DNA of 56,627 bases. It comes from Rugamonas rubra. GTDB lineage: Bacteria > Pseudomonadota > Gammaproteobacteria > Burkholderiales > Burkholderiaceae_D. The notes under the pieces are model-generated. The model saw only the letters and a program-made list of their open reading frames with translations. It did no database searches and was not told where the DNA came from. The stretch is from assembly GCF_900114705.1 (NCBI RefSeq), contig NZ_FOTW01000035.1, forward strand, positions 1 to 56,627, written 5' to 3'. Position numbers and translations under genes: made by a program. Shown here piece after piece: positions 1-9,100 of the stretch; the first letter of the stretch is position 1, and each line of letters opens with the position of its first letter.

Positions 1-699
1 CTGCTGAGCGCCTGGAAGCGGCTCGGCGGCGGCGGCAAGCAGCTCGACCGCGCCGACTACCTGGCCCTGATGCAGGACTGCGTCGACCTGTTCCGCTCGC
101 TGGGCGAGTACGCCGCCGCGCAGCAGGGCCTGCCGGTGGACGACAAGGCGCAGGACGAGTTGCAATCGGCCATCAAGCAATGGGACAACGGCGGCAACAC
201 CGCGCCCCGGGGCGCCGGCGGCGGCGCCGCCGTGGTCGGCGTCACGGCGCCGGACGGCATCAGCTTCGCCAGCTCGAAGGCCATCGTCAGCTACGCCGCC
301 AGCAACATCGACACGGTGGCCCAGCAACACCTGCAGATGACGGCCGGCCAGCGCTGCAACGTCAACGCCGGCAAGGGCATCTCGCTGTTTTCGCAACAGG
401 ACGGGCTGGCGGCGATCGCCAACCACGGCAAGGTGCTGCTGCAAAGCCAGCACGACAGCACGCAGATCGACTCGGCCAAGGACGTCAAGATCAGCGCGAG
501 GGGCCGCGTGATCGTCATGGCCGAGGAGATTTTGCTCGTCAACTCGGGCGGCGCCTACATCAGCCTCAAGGGCGGCACGCCCGAAATCGGCGGACCGGGC
601 GAGCTGACCATCAAGACGGCCGGCCACAACTGGAACGGCCCGGCCAGCCGCAGCGCCGAGCTGCCTACGTTCGGCGAGGGCGACTTCGGCCGGAAACCG
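1..699 (+). repeat. Inverted repeat arm A, left copy (pairs with 55901-56599)
   Basis: Position x here aligns with position 56600 minus x on the other strand. Hand comparison over 699 bases gives about 13 mismatches and no gaps (about 98% identity). Identity collapses just after base 699, within the vgrG codons following FGRKP. The repeat certainly extends past the left edge of the window, because both copies are cut by the ends. Confidence 0.92.
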
Positions 700-870
700 T
701 ACCTGGAGCGCGGCATCGACGGACAGCCGGTGAAGGGCATGGAGTTGCACCTTGAGCGCGACGGCGATGCGCCGCTGACGGGAACCAGCGACGCCGCCGG
801 GGAGGCCGGAAAGGTGGACACGAACCGTGTGCAGCAAATCGCGGCGACCTTCCACAAGCGCTCCTCATGA
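1..870 (+). CDS. vgrG: VgrG spike protein, C-terminal part (left copy, truncated by window edge)
   Basis: Open from base 1, so the N-terminal gp27/gp5-like region lies outside the window. The visible 289 residues are the DUF2345-type C-terminal region of T6SS VgrG, with the typical KGISLFSQQDGL and GPGELTIKTAGHNW segments of the beta-rich extension. VgrG trimers form the puncturing tip of the T6SS and carry effectors. The gene is followed after 74 bases by a Tle3 lipase and Tla3 adaptor, which is the standard arrangement for VgrG-delivered lipases. Up to base 699 it is almost identical to the inverted copy at the right end. The last 56 codons differ completely in sequence but not in length, so the tail is probably the cargo-specific part (inference). 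Confidence 0.93.
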   Translation: MLSAWKRLGGGGKQLDRADYLALMQDCVDLFRSLGEYAAAQQGLPVDDKAQDELQSAIKQWDNGGNTAPRGAGGGAAVVGVTAPDGISFASSKAIVSYAASNIDTVAQQHLQMTAGQRCNVNAGKGISLFSQQDGLAAIANHGKVLLQSQHDSTQIDSAKDVKISARGRVIVMAEEILLVNSGGAYISLKGGTPEIGGPGELTIKTAGHNWNGPASRSAELPTFGEGDFGRKPYLERGIDGQPVKGMELHLERDGDAPLTGTSDAAGEAGKVDTNRVQQIAATFHKRSS

Positions 871-944
871 CCTTGCATACCGACCGCCGGAAACAGGGCT
901 GCGCCGAGCGGCAATCTTTACATTGAGTTAACGGAGGACAGACG

Positions 945-3173
945 ATGAGCGATCCAAACCCAGACAACAGTGCCGGCGCCACGTCGTCCGCGCCGAATCC
1001 AATCGACGATCCGTGCACAATCATCGTCGGCAGGAAGGCCGGCGTCACGCTGCTCAATCACGACAAGCTCAGAGTGATCATGCGGGCGCCCCTGCCCGGT
1101 ATCGTGATCTTCGTCCATGGCGTCAACTCCGACGGCGAATGGTACAAGGAAACCGAAGCGGGCCTGTGCGCCGGCCTCAACGATCGACTCAAGCGCTGCG
1201 ACGACCACATGGCCCATCCGACGCCGGAGGGCGGGCAGCTGACCCCGGCCACCTATATGGCGGAGCTGACGCCCAAAGGTTACATCAATCCAAACATGAC
1301 GCATAAGACGTTCTTGAAGGACGAGGACCACTTCACGCCGGTCATCCACTTCCGCTGGGGCTACAAGGCCGATTTACTTGAGCTCCAGAAGTACGGCGAC
1401 GGGATCTATCTCAACGAGGAAAACTACTGGGGTGGCGGCCCTTTCGCCAACGGCTGCACGACGCTGCCCGACATGTGGGGCCAAGGCCTGTCGGAGAATC
1501 TATTTCTTTGGATGCACATTCAGCATCTCAATCCAGTCAACGACCGCAACGTCTTCGCTTGCCCGCCCAAACCGTATTTCGTCCTGGCTGCGCTGCGGCT
1601 GGCCAGGTTGGTCCAATCCATCAGAAAGAAGCAGGCCGACGTCCCCATCACCATCGTCTGCCACAGCCAGGGCAACATGATCGGCATGGCGGCGGCCTTT
1701 TTTGGCGACGCCTGGGCGCCGGCGCGGGACCCGGCCGGCAAGGAGGGGCGCTGCGTCGCCGACAGCTATGTGCTGTGCAACGCCCCTTACAGCCTGGCAA
1801 GCTCGAATTTCACCGAGGACTGGAGCCAGAGCGACATGAAGGACAAGCAAGGTGGCCGGGGTCGCCAAACCAGTGCCGCCCGCATCGGCACCCTGCGCGC
1901 CTTCTTCGACATCATTCGCCAGCCGGCCGCCAAGCGCCAGACGGTCGAGGACATCGACCAGGCCATGGCGAACATCCAGCACGGCTTCGACGCGGCCACC
2001 GACTGCAAGGCCTACGGCAACGGCGCCTCGACCTGTGGCCGGGTGACACTGTATTGCAATCCGCACGACCAGGTGATTTCATCGCTGTCCGTGCAGGGCA
2101 TAGGTTGGCGCGGCATGCACAAGGACGAGATCAGGGACGCCAACGGCGCCGGCGTGTTCAGCCAGCGCGTGTTCGCGCAGGGCCATCCGGTCGGCGCGCA
2201 GGGCACCTACCACTATTGGAAGAATCACTATAACAAGCCTGCGGCGGGCAGCCAGGGATTCTGGGTGCCGGAGTCGCCCAGGCTCGAATACTCCGTGTCG
2301 AAGGGACTCGATGCGAGCAGGGGCAAGCCGCTGGCTTGGATATTCACGCTGGCCATGGCGCCATTCACCATTGTGGCGGTCAAACTGAGCAGCATGCGCA
2401 TCAACGCGTTGCCGGACGACAACTGGGAGATTCCGATTGACGCCCCCAAGCTTCCAACGTTTGCCCCGGAGGCGCGCCGGTTCGGCGTGACGAGTGAACA
2501 ATTCGACCAGGACTACGACGCGCCCGGCCAATGGCGCCACGCGGGTTGTGTGCGCGATGCCGGCGATGTGTACGCGGGTGACCGGACGATCCCCCAAAAA
2601 AAGGGAGAGAAGCGCGACGCCACCGATGCGGCCAAGGGTGACGCGGACAGCGAGGCCTCCCTGCGCTACGAGGACCACGCCCGGCTGCGCATGCAGGCCC
2701 GGCGAGAAGGAATGGTCAAGAAGAATGCCGAACACGTGGACGCCGAGGACGATCCCACAAAAGCCAGCGCGGACTACAAGGCCTGGCAAGAAGAAAAGAT
2801 CAAAACCTACCTGGCCGACAACATTAATACATACGCCACCGACCACTCGACCATCGTGACCAACGGCATGCACGCGCAGAAGGCGCTGGCCTACGATGTC
2901 GCCATCGGGCTGTGCCATATCAGGGACGAGGATCTGCACACGTTCAGGATCGCGGCCGACTGGCGCTTCGGAAAAGGGCTGGATAGAGATGATCCGAATA
3001 GAAAATTTGAGAAATATTTCTTAACCGGGTACTTCACCGGCCTCCCTCTCGGCGAGTGGACGCGCGCGAAAAACAGTGAGGGACGCATGCCGGACAAGAT
3101 CGTCGACCAGCGCGAGCATCGGCCTCTGTCACCTCGCATGCTAGAGCGCATGAGTCGGGGAGGCCACCCATGA
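945..3173 (+). CDS. tle3: T6SS lipase effector, Tle3 family (left copy)
   Basis: 742 residues, preceded by a GGAGGA ribosome site. An alpha/beta-hydrolase core starts near residue 50 with IVIFVHGVNSDG. The nucleophile elbow CHSQG (Ser241) and a later NPHDQVI segment supply candidate catalytic Ser and Asp. Size and layout match Tle3 (DUF3274) phospholipases, which T6SS delivers into rival cells to degrade membranes. No signal peptide is seen, as expected for a T6SS cargo. The stop overlaps the tla3 start in an ATGA, so translation is coupled. Roughly three quarters of the N-terminal half matches the right-hand paralogue by eye, and the C-terminal part is more divergent. Family assignment is strong; the phospholipid substrate is inferred from the family. 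Confidence 0.9.
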   Translation: MSDPNPDNSAGATSSAPNPIDDPCTIIVGRKAGVTLLNHDKLRVIMRAPLPGIVIFVHGVNSDGEWYKETEAGLCAGLNDRLKRCDDHMAHPTPEGGQLTPATYMAELTPKGYINPNMTHKTFLKDEDHFTPVIHFRWGYKADLLELQKYGDGIYLNEENYWGGGPFANGCTTLPDMWGQGLSENLFLWMHIQHLNPVNDRNVFACPPKPYFVLAALRLARLVQSIRKKQADVPITIVCHSQGNMIGMAAAFFGDAWAPARDPAGKEGRCVADSYVLCNAPYSLASSNFTEDWSQSDMKDKQGGRGRQTSAARIGTLRAFFDIIRQPAAKRQTVEDIDQAMANIQHGFDAATDCKAYGNGASTCGRVTLYCNPHDQVISSLSVQGIGWRGMHKDEIRDANGAGVFSQRVFAQGHPVGAQGTYHYWKNHYNKPAAGSQGFWVPESPRLEYSVSKGLDASRGKPLAWIFTLAMAPFTIVAVKLSSMRINALPDDNWEIPIDAPKLPTFAPEARRFGVTSEQFDQDYDAPGQWRHAGCVRDAGDVYAGDRTIPQKKGEKRDATDAAKGDADSEASLRYEDHARLRMQARREGMVKKNAEHVDAEDDPTKASADYKAWQEEKIKTYLADNINTYATDHSTIVTNGMHAQKALAYDVAIGLCHIRDEDLHTFRIAADWRFGKGLDRDDPNRKFEKYFLTGYFTGLPLGEWTRAKNSEGRMPDKIVDQREHRPLSPRMLERMSRGGHP

Positions 3174-4654
3174 AGTCTCTGATCTCGACCCGCACCCGGC
3201 GATTGGGCTGGGCGGTCCTTGTTCTTATCCTTGCCTTCGGCGCCGAGATCCCGCTCACCTGGCTCGCCTTCGCCGACCCTTCTCGCACTCTGACCGACGG
3301 AGATATCATGACCCGCTTCCTCGCCGTGCCCGCGCTCGCCGCCTTCGCCACCTTCTCATTCCTCACCGCCGCCTGCACGGGCAGGCCCGTACCTGTCGTC
3401 GCGGAAATTCGCGCGGCCACACCCGTTGTCGCGAAACCCGCGAAACCTTTCACCGCCCAGGTCGTCGGCGTGCAATGGCTCAACCCTCTGCAGCGGCGCG
3501 ACTATCCGACTGAATGGCAACTGCTGTGGACTTTGGGAGTGGCCAAGCCCAACAAGGACGACGACATGGTGCAAACCGAGCCGAAAAAGTTTTCAACGCT
3601 ACAAATGGTGGGATCGATAGCGGCCGGAAATAATGGGAGGGAGACGTTCCAAGGCTATCATGAAAAGTATATCGTCGAGTTGGTCTACAAGTTCCACGAC
3701 GTCTATTTCTCCAGCTCCCGCTACTTCTACAACGCCCACTCGCTCACAGACAAGACGACTTGGCGGGAACTGGCAGGCATCCATGTCGAGTATGCACTGC
3801 CGATGGGCAGTCTCGATCCGGTCGAGGCCGCAACGTTTGCCAGGGACAACATTATTGAGAGTTTTGCCATCGGCAATATCCACTCTCCCACTGCTTGGAC
3901 CCGCAACACCCCGCCGGACGTGCACGTGACGACGGGTGGCCCCAACGCCGGCTTCACCTCCCTCTCGGCGGCGCTGGATTACTTGCAGGCGCATCCAAAC
4001 GAAACGGTCTGGGCCATGAACTGGGACGCCCCCAGCCGCCCCAAGGACGATCAGATCAACGAGAACATGGTGTTACTGGTGCTGGCCGGCCCCAACTACA
4101 AGACCGAGCGCGACGCGCTGGCCTGGATCGGCTATCCCGCCACCAAGTCCACCGCCGATTTTGAAAGCAAGAAGGGCCTGCCGCCCCGCGCGGTCCAGGC
4201 GTCGCAGGCGGCGCTGGACGCCGCCGTCGCCAACGCCGGCAAGCGGAGCACCGACATCGGCTACGTCGTCCACGACGCCAACGTCGCGCACGCGGAGTCG
4301 CCGGACCGGCTACGCGTTCTGGCGCACACCCTCTCGACCGAGGCGCCCGAGATCGACTTCATGAAGCACGCCTTCAACACCCCGGCCCTGCTGGGCGAGA
4401 TGGGCGCCGGCACGGCGCTGACCAACGTCGCGCTGGGCATCGCCTACGCCAACCATTTCGGCAAGAACGTGCTGGTGGCCGGCACCACCGACGCCGAGCA
4501 CCCCACCGCCGTGCTGGTGCTGCCGCCGGCCAAGGTGCGCCCCATCGACCCGGACAAGCCGTGGTTCCGCGCGCGCTCCGGCAACAACGCCTACCTGATG
4601 TGGTGGGGCATCCGCCACGACGCCGAGGGCGGCATGCAGGGCTATTCAAAATGA
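3170..4654 (+). CDS. tla3: T6SS lipase adaptor Tla3 (DUF2875), left copy
   Basis: 494 residues. Tla3 proteins of the DUF2875 family are adaptors that load Tle3 onto VgrG, as described for Pseudomonas aeruginosa. The position directly after tle3 with a 4-base ATGA overlap fits that role. The N-terminus has two hydrophobic segments (about residues 12-33 and 50-66) ending at LTAAC, so this version looks membrane associated or exported. That is less expected for a cytoplasmic loading factor and worth noting. The C-terminal half (from about residue 245) is the conserved DUF2875 region with MNWDAPSRPKD and GEMGAGTALTNVALG. That half is about 92% identical in DNA to the right-hand copy, while the N-terminal half is clearly more divergent. 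Confidence 0.88.
   Translation: MKSLISTRTRRLGWAVLVLILAFGAEIPLTWLAFADPSRTLTDGDIMTRFLAVPALAAFATFSFLTAACTGRPVPVVAEIRAATPVVAKPAKPFTAQVVGVQWLNPLQRRDYPTEWQLLWTLGVAKPNKDDDMVQTEPKKFSTLQMVGSIAAGNNGRETFQGYHEKYIVELVYKFHDVYFSSSRYFYNAHSLTDKTTWRELAGIHVEYALPMGSLDPVEAATFARDNIIESFAIGNIHSPTAWTRNTPPDVHVTTGGPNAGFTSLSAALDYLQAHPNETVWAMNWDAPSRPKDDQINENMVLLVLAGPNYKTERDALAWIGYPATKSTADFESKKGLPPRAVQASQAALDAAVANAGKRSTDIGYVVHDANVAHAESPDRLRVLAHTLSTEAPEIDFMKHAFNTPALLGEMGAGTALTNVALGIAYANHFGKNVLVAGTTDAEHPTAVLVLPPAKVRPIDPDKPWFRARSGNNAYLMWWGIRHDAEGGMQGYSK
3901..4654 (+). repeat. Inverted repeat arm B, left copy (pairs with 51940-52693)
   Basis: The 3' half of tla3 aligns without gaps to the inverted copy (positions sum to 56594). 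Hand count gives about 57 mismatches in 754 bases overall, but only about 11 in the last 334. Identity rises towards the stop codon and ends there. The pattern suggests gene conversion or a second recombination tract at the distal edge of the effector cassette. Confidence 0.85.
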
Positions 4655-4662
4655 GTTTTGGA

Positions 4663-4758
4663 ATGATGCGGTGGTCAAGTTATTTTGGACACAACAACGA
4701 GTCGATGCTGGCATTGACGTTGCAGCTGATCGCCAGAATTGCGCTGGGCGCCAAATGA
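4663..4758 (+). CDS. 31-residue mini-ORF coupled to the immunity gene
   Basis: Starts at a double ATG eight bases after the tla3 stop and ends in an ATGA shared with the start codon of the downstream Tli4-like gene. The peptide has a polar start and an amphipathic tail (LALTLQLIARIALGAK). No family recognised. It could be a leader that couples immunity translation to tla3, or the remnant of a deleted gene. The exact stop/start overlap is the main support; coding function is unproven. Confidence 0.4.
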   Translation: MMRWSSYFGHNNESMLALTLQLIARIALGAK

Positions 4759-5876
4759 GCACGCGACTCACGCGCAAACACGGCAGCCTACTCGCCAAAC
4801 TCGTCGCCGCAACCTGCCTCGTCCTCGCTTGCATCGCGCTCACGCGCATGGCGCAGGCGGGATATCTCGACTACCAGGTGAAAAAAATGACCGTTGAACT
4901 GAAGGACCTTAAGATGAAAACCATCTGCGTCGGCCGGTTCCTGATCGACGTGCCGGCCGATGCGGAAGTGTCGTATCGGGGGGCGATGATCGCCGGCTGG
5001 AGCATCGCAACTTATGACGACGAAACGGACGCACAATTCGCCGCGAGGATACAGGCAAAGGAGAACGAACTCTCGGGAAAGAAAAACGAACAGGGGATGC
5101 CGATGCTTGAAAGCGTGTATAAAGTGGAAAAAAATGGCGTTCAAGGCAAGATTCAGGTGTTCGGCCGGGAATGGATTCGCGGCCTGCCCAATGAAAAACC
5201 CGCCGAGAACGTCAGAATCGAGGCGATGGTCCGCGCACAAAAGCACAGTTTTGATCTCACCATAAAATACGCCGACGACAACGATCTCAAAGAGCTCACC
5301 CAACTTGTGAGCCAGTTCAGATCACGCGCGGAGAATGAGATCCCAACGGCGGCCGGCTATTGTTTCGATGGCGGATTCATCGCGGAACCCATATCGGTCA
5401 AACAGACCGAACGCACCACGATGTTCGTCGGCCTGAAGGGGCACCCCGACGTGTCGATCGCGTTGGACATGACGGCTGGCATCACCACGCCGAAGACATT
5501 GCTTGAACGCGACCCCGTGCCGGCCATCCTAGACGAAAACAGTTCCCGCTTTCACACGTTCCGACGCGGCCCGCGCCCATTCAATGGCGCGCCCGGAGAG
5601 GAAGTCCTCGAACGAGCGCACGAGTACAACGGCACCTATAACCAATCGTTCATGTGGGAACTCGTCAATAATAAAATTGACAATGTTTTCACGCCCCTGA
5701 TGTCATTCGAGATGAGCACCGGCCACGGGCAACCTGGCGCGACGGTCGAATCCAGCTTCACGGACGCGGAAGCGCTGGCGCTGTGGGACAAGTTGCTGTC
5801 CTCGCTGCGCGTGCGCCCCGTTGTGAAACCCTCACCCGTCGCGGTGATGCCCACGCAAGTTCCGCTCGGGACCTAG
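4755..5876 (+). CDS. T6SS immunity protein, Tli4-like
   Basis: 373 residues from ATG 4755, chosen because it overlaps the preceding stop and places a hydrophobic export segment (about residues 13-30, LLAKLVAATCLVLACIAL) at the N-terminus. The body matches the Tli4 family pattern: an early CVGRFLIDVPADAEVSY segment, a two-lobed alpha/beta protein, and a C-terminal immunity domain with GYCFDGGFIAEP. Tli proteins sit in the periplasm and block cognate lipases. Its place after tle3-tla3 makes it the likely antidote to the left lipase. Tli4 is normally named as partner of Tle4, so pairing with a Tle3 is by location. The right-hand module has no counterpart. Base composition is lower in GC than the flanking genes. 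Confidence 0.75.
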   Translation: MSTRLTRKHGSLLAKLVAATCLVLACIALTRMAQAGYLDYQVKKMTVELKDLKMKTICVGRFLIDVPADAEVSYRGAMIAGWSIATYDDETDAQFAARIQAKENELSGKKNEQGMPMLESVYKVEKNGVQGKIQVFGREWIRGLPNEKPAENVRIEAMVRAQKHSFDLTIKYADDNDLKELTQLVSQFRSRAENEIPTAAGYCFDGGFIAEPISVKQTERTTMFVGLKGHPDVSIALDMTAGITTPKTLLERDPVPAILDENSSRFHTFRRGPRPFNGAPGEEVLERAHEYNGTYNQSFMWELVNNKIDNVFTPLMSFEMSTGHGQPGATVESSFTDAEALALWDKLLSSLRVRPVVKPSPVAVMPTQVPLGT

Positions 5877-5978
5877 TCGCACGCCCACTAAACCTGCCCT
5901 CAAACCGGCTGGTGGGCCGTGGTGAGGGTTGAACCTGACTTTTGTCCCCGCTACTGACATCCTTTCCGCCAGAAAATG

Positions 5979-6032
5979 CAAAAAAGCTCCCCAAGGTGAC
6001 ACTCCAAGAGGGAGCCCGCAGGGGACTTTTTT
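5979..6032. terminator. Candidate bidirectional transcription terminator
   Basis: An A-run followed by GCTCCCC pairs with GGGGAC followed by a run of six T (6021-6032), with a secondary hairpin in the loop. It lies about 100 bases after the immunity gene, closing the left T6SS module. The large loop makes this a moderate call. Confidence 0.45.
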
Positions 6033-6144
6033 CATTTTCGCAGCAACAATTCACGATCCTATTCCCTTCCCATTTCTCGCCGGTTTTGCGGTTTCGCCCG
6101 CCTGAAGGCATACTCTTGCCTATGAAACAAATTATTTGGCGCAA

Positions 6145-9100
6145 ATGAAGGAATCATCGGTGGAATCGAACAACAAGCCAGGCCCGGCAACCCAGCCAGT
6201 TGGCGCAAACAAACTGAAGGCGCCGCTGCTGCGCCGCAAACGCTGGCTGGTCGGCGCGGCCGGCGCGCTGGCCACCTACACGGTGGGTGGCTTCTGGCTG
6301 CTGCCGCAAGTGGTGCAGAGCCAGCTGCCCAAGTTCGCCCATAGCGAGCTGGAGCGCAACGCCAGCATCGGCGCGGTGCGCTTCAACCCCTTCACGCTGT
6401 GCCTGGAGGCCGACGACTTCCGCCTGGACGAGGCCAACGGCGCGCCGCTGTTCGCGGTCGGCAAGCTGGCCGTCGAGCTGAACTGGTCGTCCATCGTGCG
6501 CCGCGCCTGGAGCGTGGCCGAGGTGCGCGTCGGCGCGCCTCGCCTGCACCTGGCGATCGCGCCGGACGGCACCTTCAACATCGCGCAGTTGCTCGACACG
6601 CTGAACCGCCGGCCCAAGGACCCGTCGAGCGGCATGCCGCGCCTGATCGTCGGCCACTTCGCGCTGGAGCGGGGCAAGGTCGAGGTGAGCGACCGCCGCG
6701 CCGGCTACGCCGACACCATCACCCCCATCGACTTCGCGCTGAACAACCTGAGCACGCTGCCCGACCGCAACGGCGACTACACGCTCAGCGCCGACGCCAC
6801 CCACGGCGGCAAGCTGCACTGGCGCGGCACGGCCGCGCTCAACCCGATCGGCGGCGGCGGCGAGCTGACCCTGGACCAGCTGGCCCTGCCGGGCCTGGCC
6901 TCCTACCTGAAGGCCTACACGCGCGTCGGCGTGAGCAGCGGCAAGCTGTCGGCCAAGCTGCCGTACCGCTTCGCCTACGCCGACGGCAAGCTCGACGCCA
7001 GCCTGAGCGGCGCCAGCCTGTCGCTGCGCGAGCTGGCGCTGGTGGGCGACAAGGCCGGCGCGCCCTTCGCCAGCGTCAACGCCTTCGACATCAGCGATGT
7101 CGGCGCCGACCTGGCCGCGCACAGCGTCACGATAGGCGGCGTGCGTTTGGCCGGCGCCAAGCTGGAGGCGCGGCGCAACGCCAAGGGCGAGCTCGACCTG
7201 GCGCAACTGATGATCGCCGCGCCAGCGGCATCGTCCATGCCCGCGTCAGCTGTGGCGGCGGCCCCGGCGGGCAAGCCTGCGGCCGGCGCCGCCGGCAACT
7301 GGAAGGTGCAGCTCAAACAGCTGGCCGTCGAGCAACTGGCGATGGGCCTGGTTGACGAGACCGTCAGCCCACCGTTGACGGTCAGTGCCGAGAATATCCA
7401 GTTGAAGCTGGCCTTGCACGCCGAACAGGCCGCCGCCGGCCTGAAGATGAGCGTCGCCGATGCCGCCTTCTCGCTGGCCGAGCTGAGCATGGTCAGCGGC
7501 AAGCAGGCGCCGCTCAAACTGGCGCAGCTGGGCTTCACCGGTGGCACGGTCGATCTGGCCGGACGCCAGCTCAGCGTCGACCGCGTCTACGCCGACGGCG
7601 GCCAATTGGATTTGACGCGCGACAGCAAGGGCAAGTTCATGTTCATGGGTCTGCTGCCCAAGTCCGGCCCGGCGCCGGCAACGCCGGCCGCCGCAGGTGC
7701 GGCGTCCAAGGCCTCGGCGGAGAGCGCCGCCGCGCCCTGGAGCAGCAAGATCGGCAGCGTCGAGCTGAGCAAGTTCGGCGCGCTGTACGACGACCAGGGC
7801 AGCGGCATCAAGGTCAATCTGCAGGACTTCAACCTCAAGCTCGACGGTGTCAGCAACGACTTGAAGCAGGCTCTGCCGTTCAAGCTCGCCGTCGGCCTGC
7901 GCGAGGGTGGCCACATGACGGGGCAGGGCAAGATCGTGCCGGCCACCGGCGCGCTGGAATCGGACCTGCTGCTCAAGGGCCTGGCGCTGGCGCCGGTGCA
8001 GCCGCTGTTGGCCAAGCACGTCAAGCTGAAAATCGCCGGCGGCGTCATCAACGGACAGGGGCACCTGAGCAGCGGTGGTGCCGGCACGGCGAAGAATCCC
8101 ACGCTGCGCTACGCCGGCATGTTCGAGGTGGCCACCCTGCGCCTGAACGAGCAGGACAACGACCTGTTCGCCGCCTGGAAGAGCGTGCGCGCCGACAAGT
8201 TGACCTTGAACATCGGCCCCGATTCGCTCGACATCCCCGAGCTGCGCGTGGTCGAGCCGAACGCCAAACTGATCATCGAGGACGACCGCAGCCTCAACGC
8301 CCAGCGCCTGCTGGTGCGCTCGCCCGAAGAGGCCGCCACGGCGGCGGCATCCGCCTCGGCGGCCGCGACGGGCAAGGCCGCCGCGCCGGCGCCGACCGTG
8401 GCCACGGCGCCGACCCCGCTGAGCGCCAGCGCACAAACCGCCAAGGCGCCGGCCGCCAAGGTGCGGAACGCCAACGCGCAGGCCGCCATCGCGCCCGACG
8501 CCGACGCCGGCTTCCCCGTGCGCGTGCGCCGTTTGCGCCTGCAGAACGCCAAGCTCGACTTCACCGACCTGAGCCTGCGGCCCCAGTTCAGCGCCAAGAT
8601 CTACGAGCTCAACGGCATCGTCAACGGCCTGTCGACGCGGCGCGACGCGCGCAGCCAGATCGAGCTCGACGGCCGCGTCGACGAGTTCGGCCTGGCCCGC
8701 GTGCGCGGCCAGCTGAACCCCTTCGTGCCGGCCGACAACACCGACCTGGACGTGGTGTTCAAGAACGTCGACATGGTCTCGGCCTCGCCGTACAGCATGA
8801 AGTTCGCCGGCTACAAGATCGCCGAGGGCAAGATCTCGCTCGACCTGCAGTACAAGGTGCGCGCCGGCGCGCTCGAGGGCAACAACCACATCGTGCTCGA
8901 CAAGATGACCCTGGGCGAGCGCATCGACAGCCCGGACGCGCTCAAGCTGCCGCTCGAGCTGGCGCTGGCCATCCTCAAGGACAGCGACGGCCGCATCGAC
9001 CTCGGCCTGCCGGTGGCGGGCAACTTGAACGATCCGCAGTTCAGCTACGGCGCGCTGGTGTGGAAGGCCGTCGGCAACGTGCTCGGCAAGGTGGTCACGG

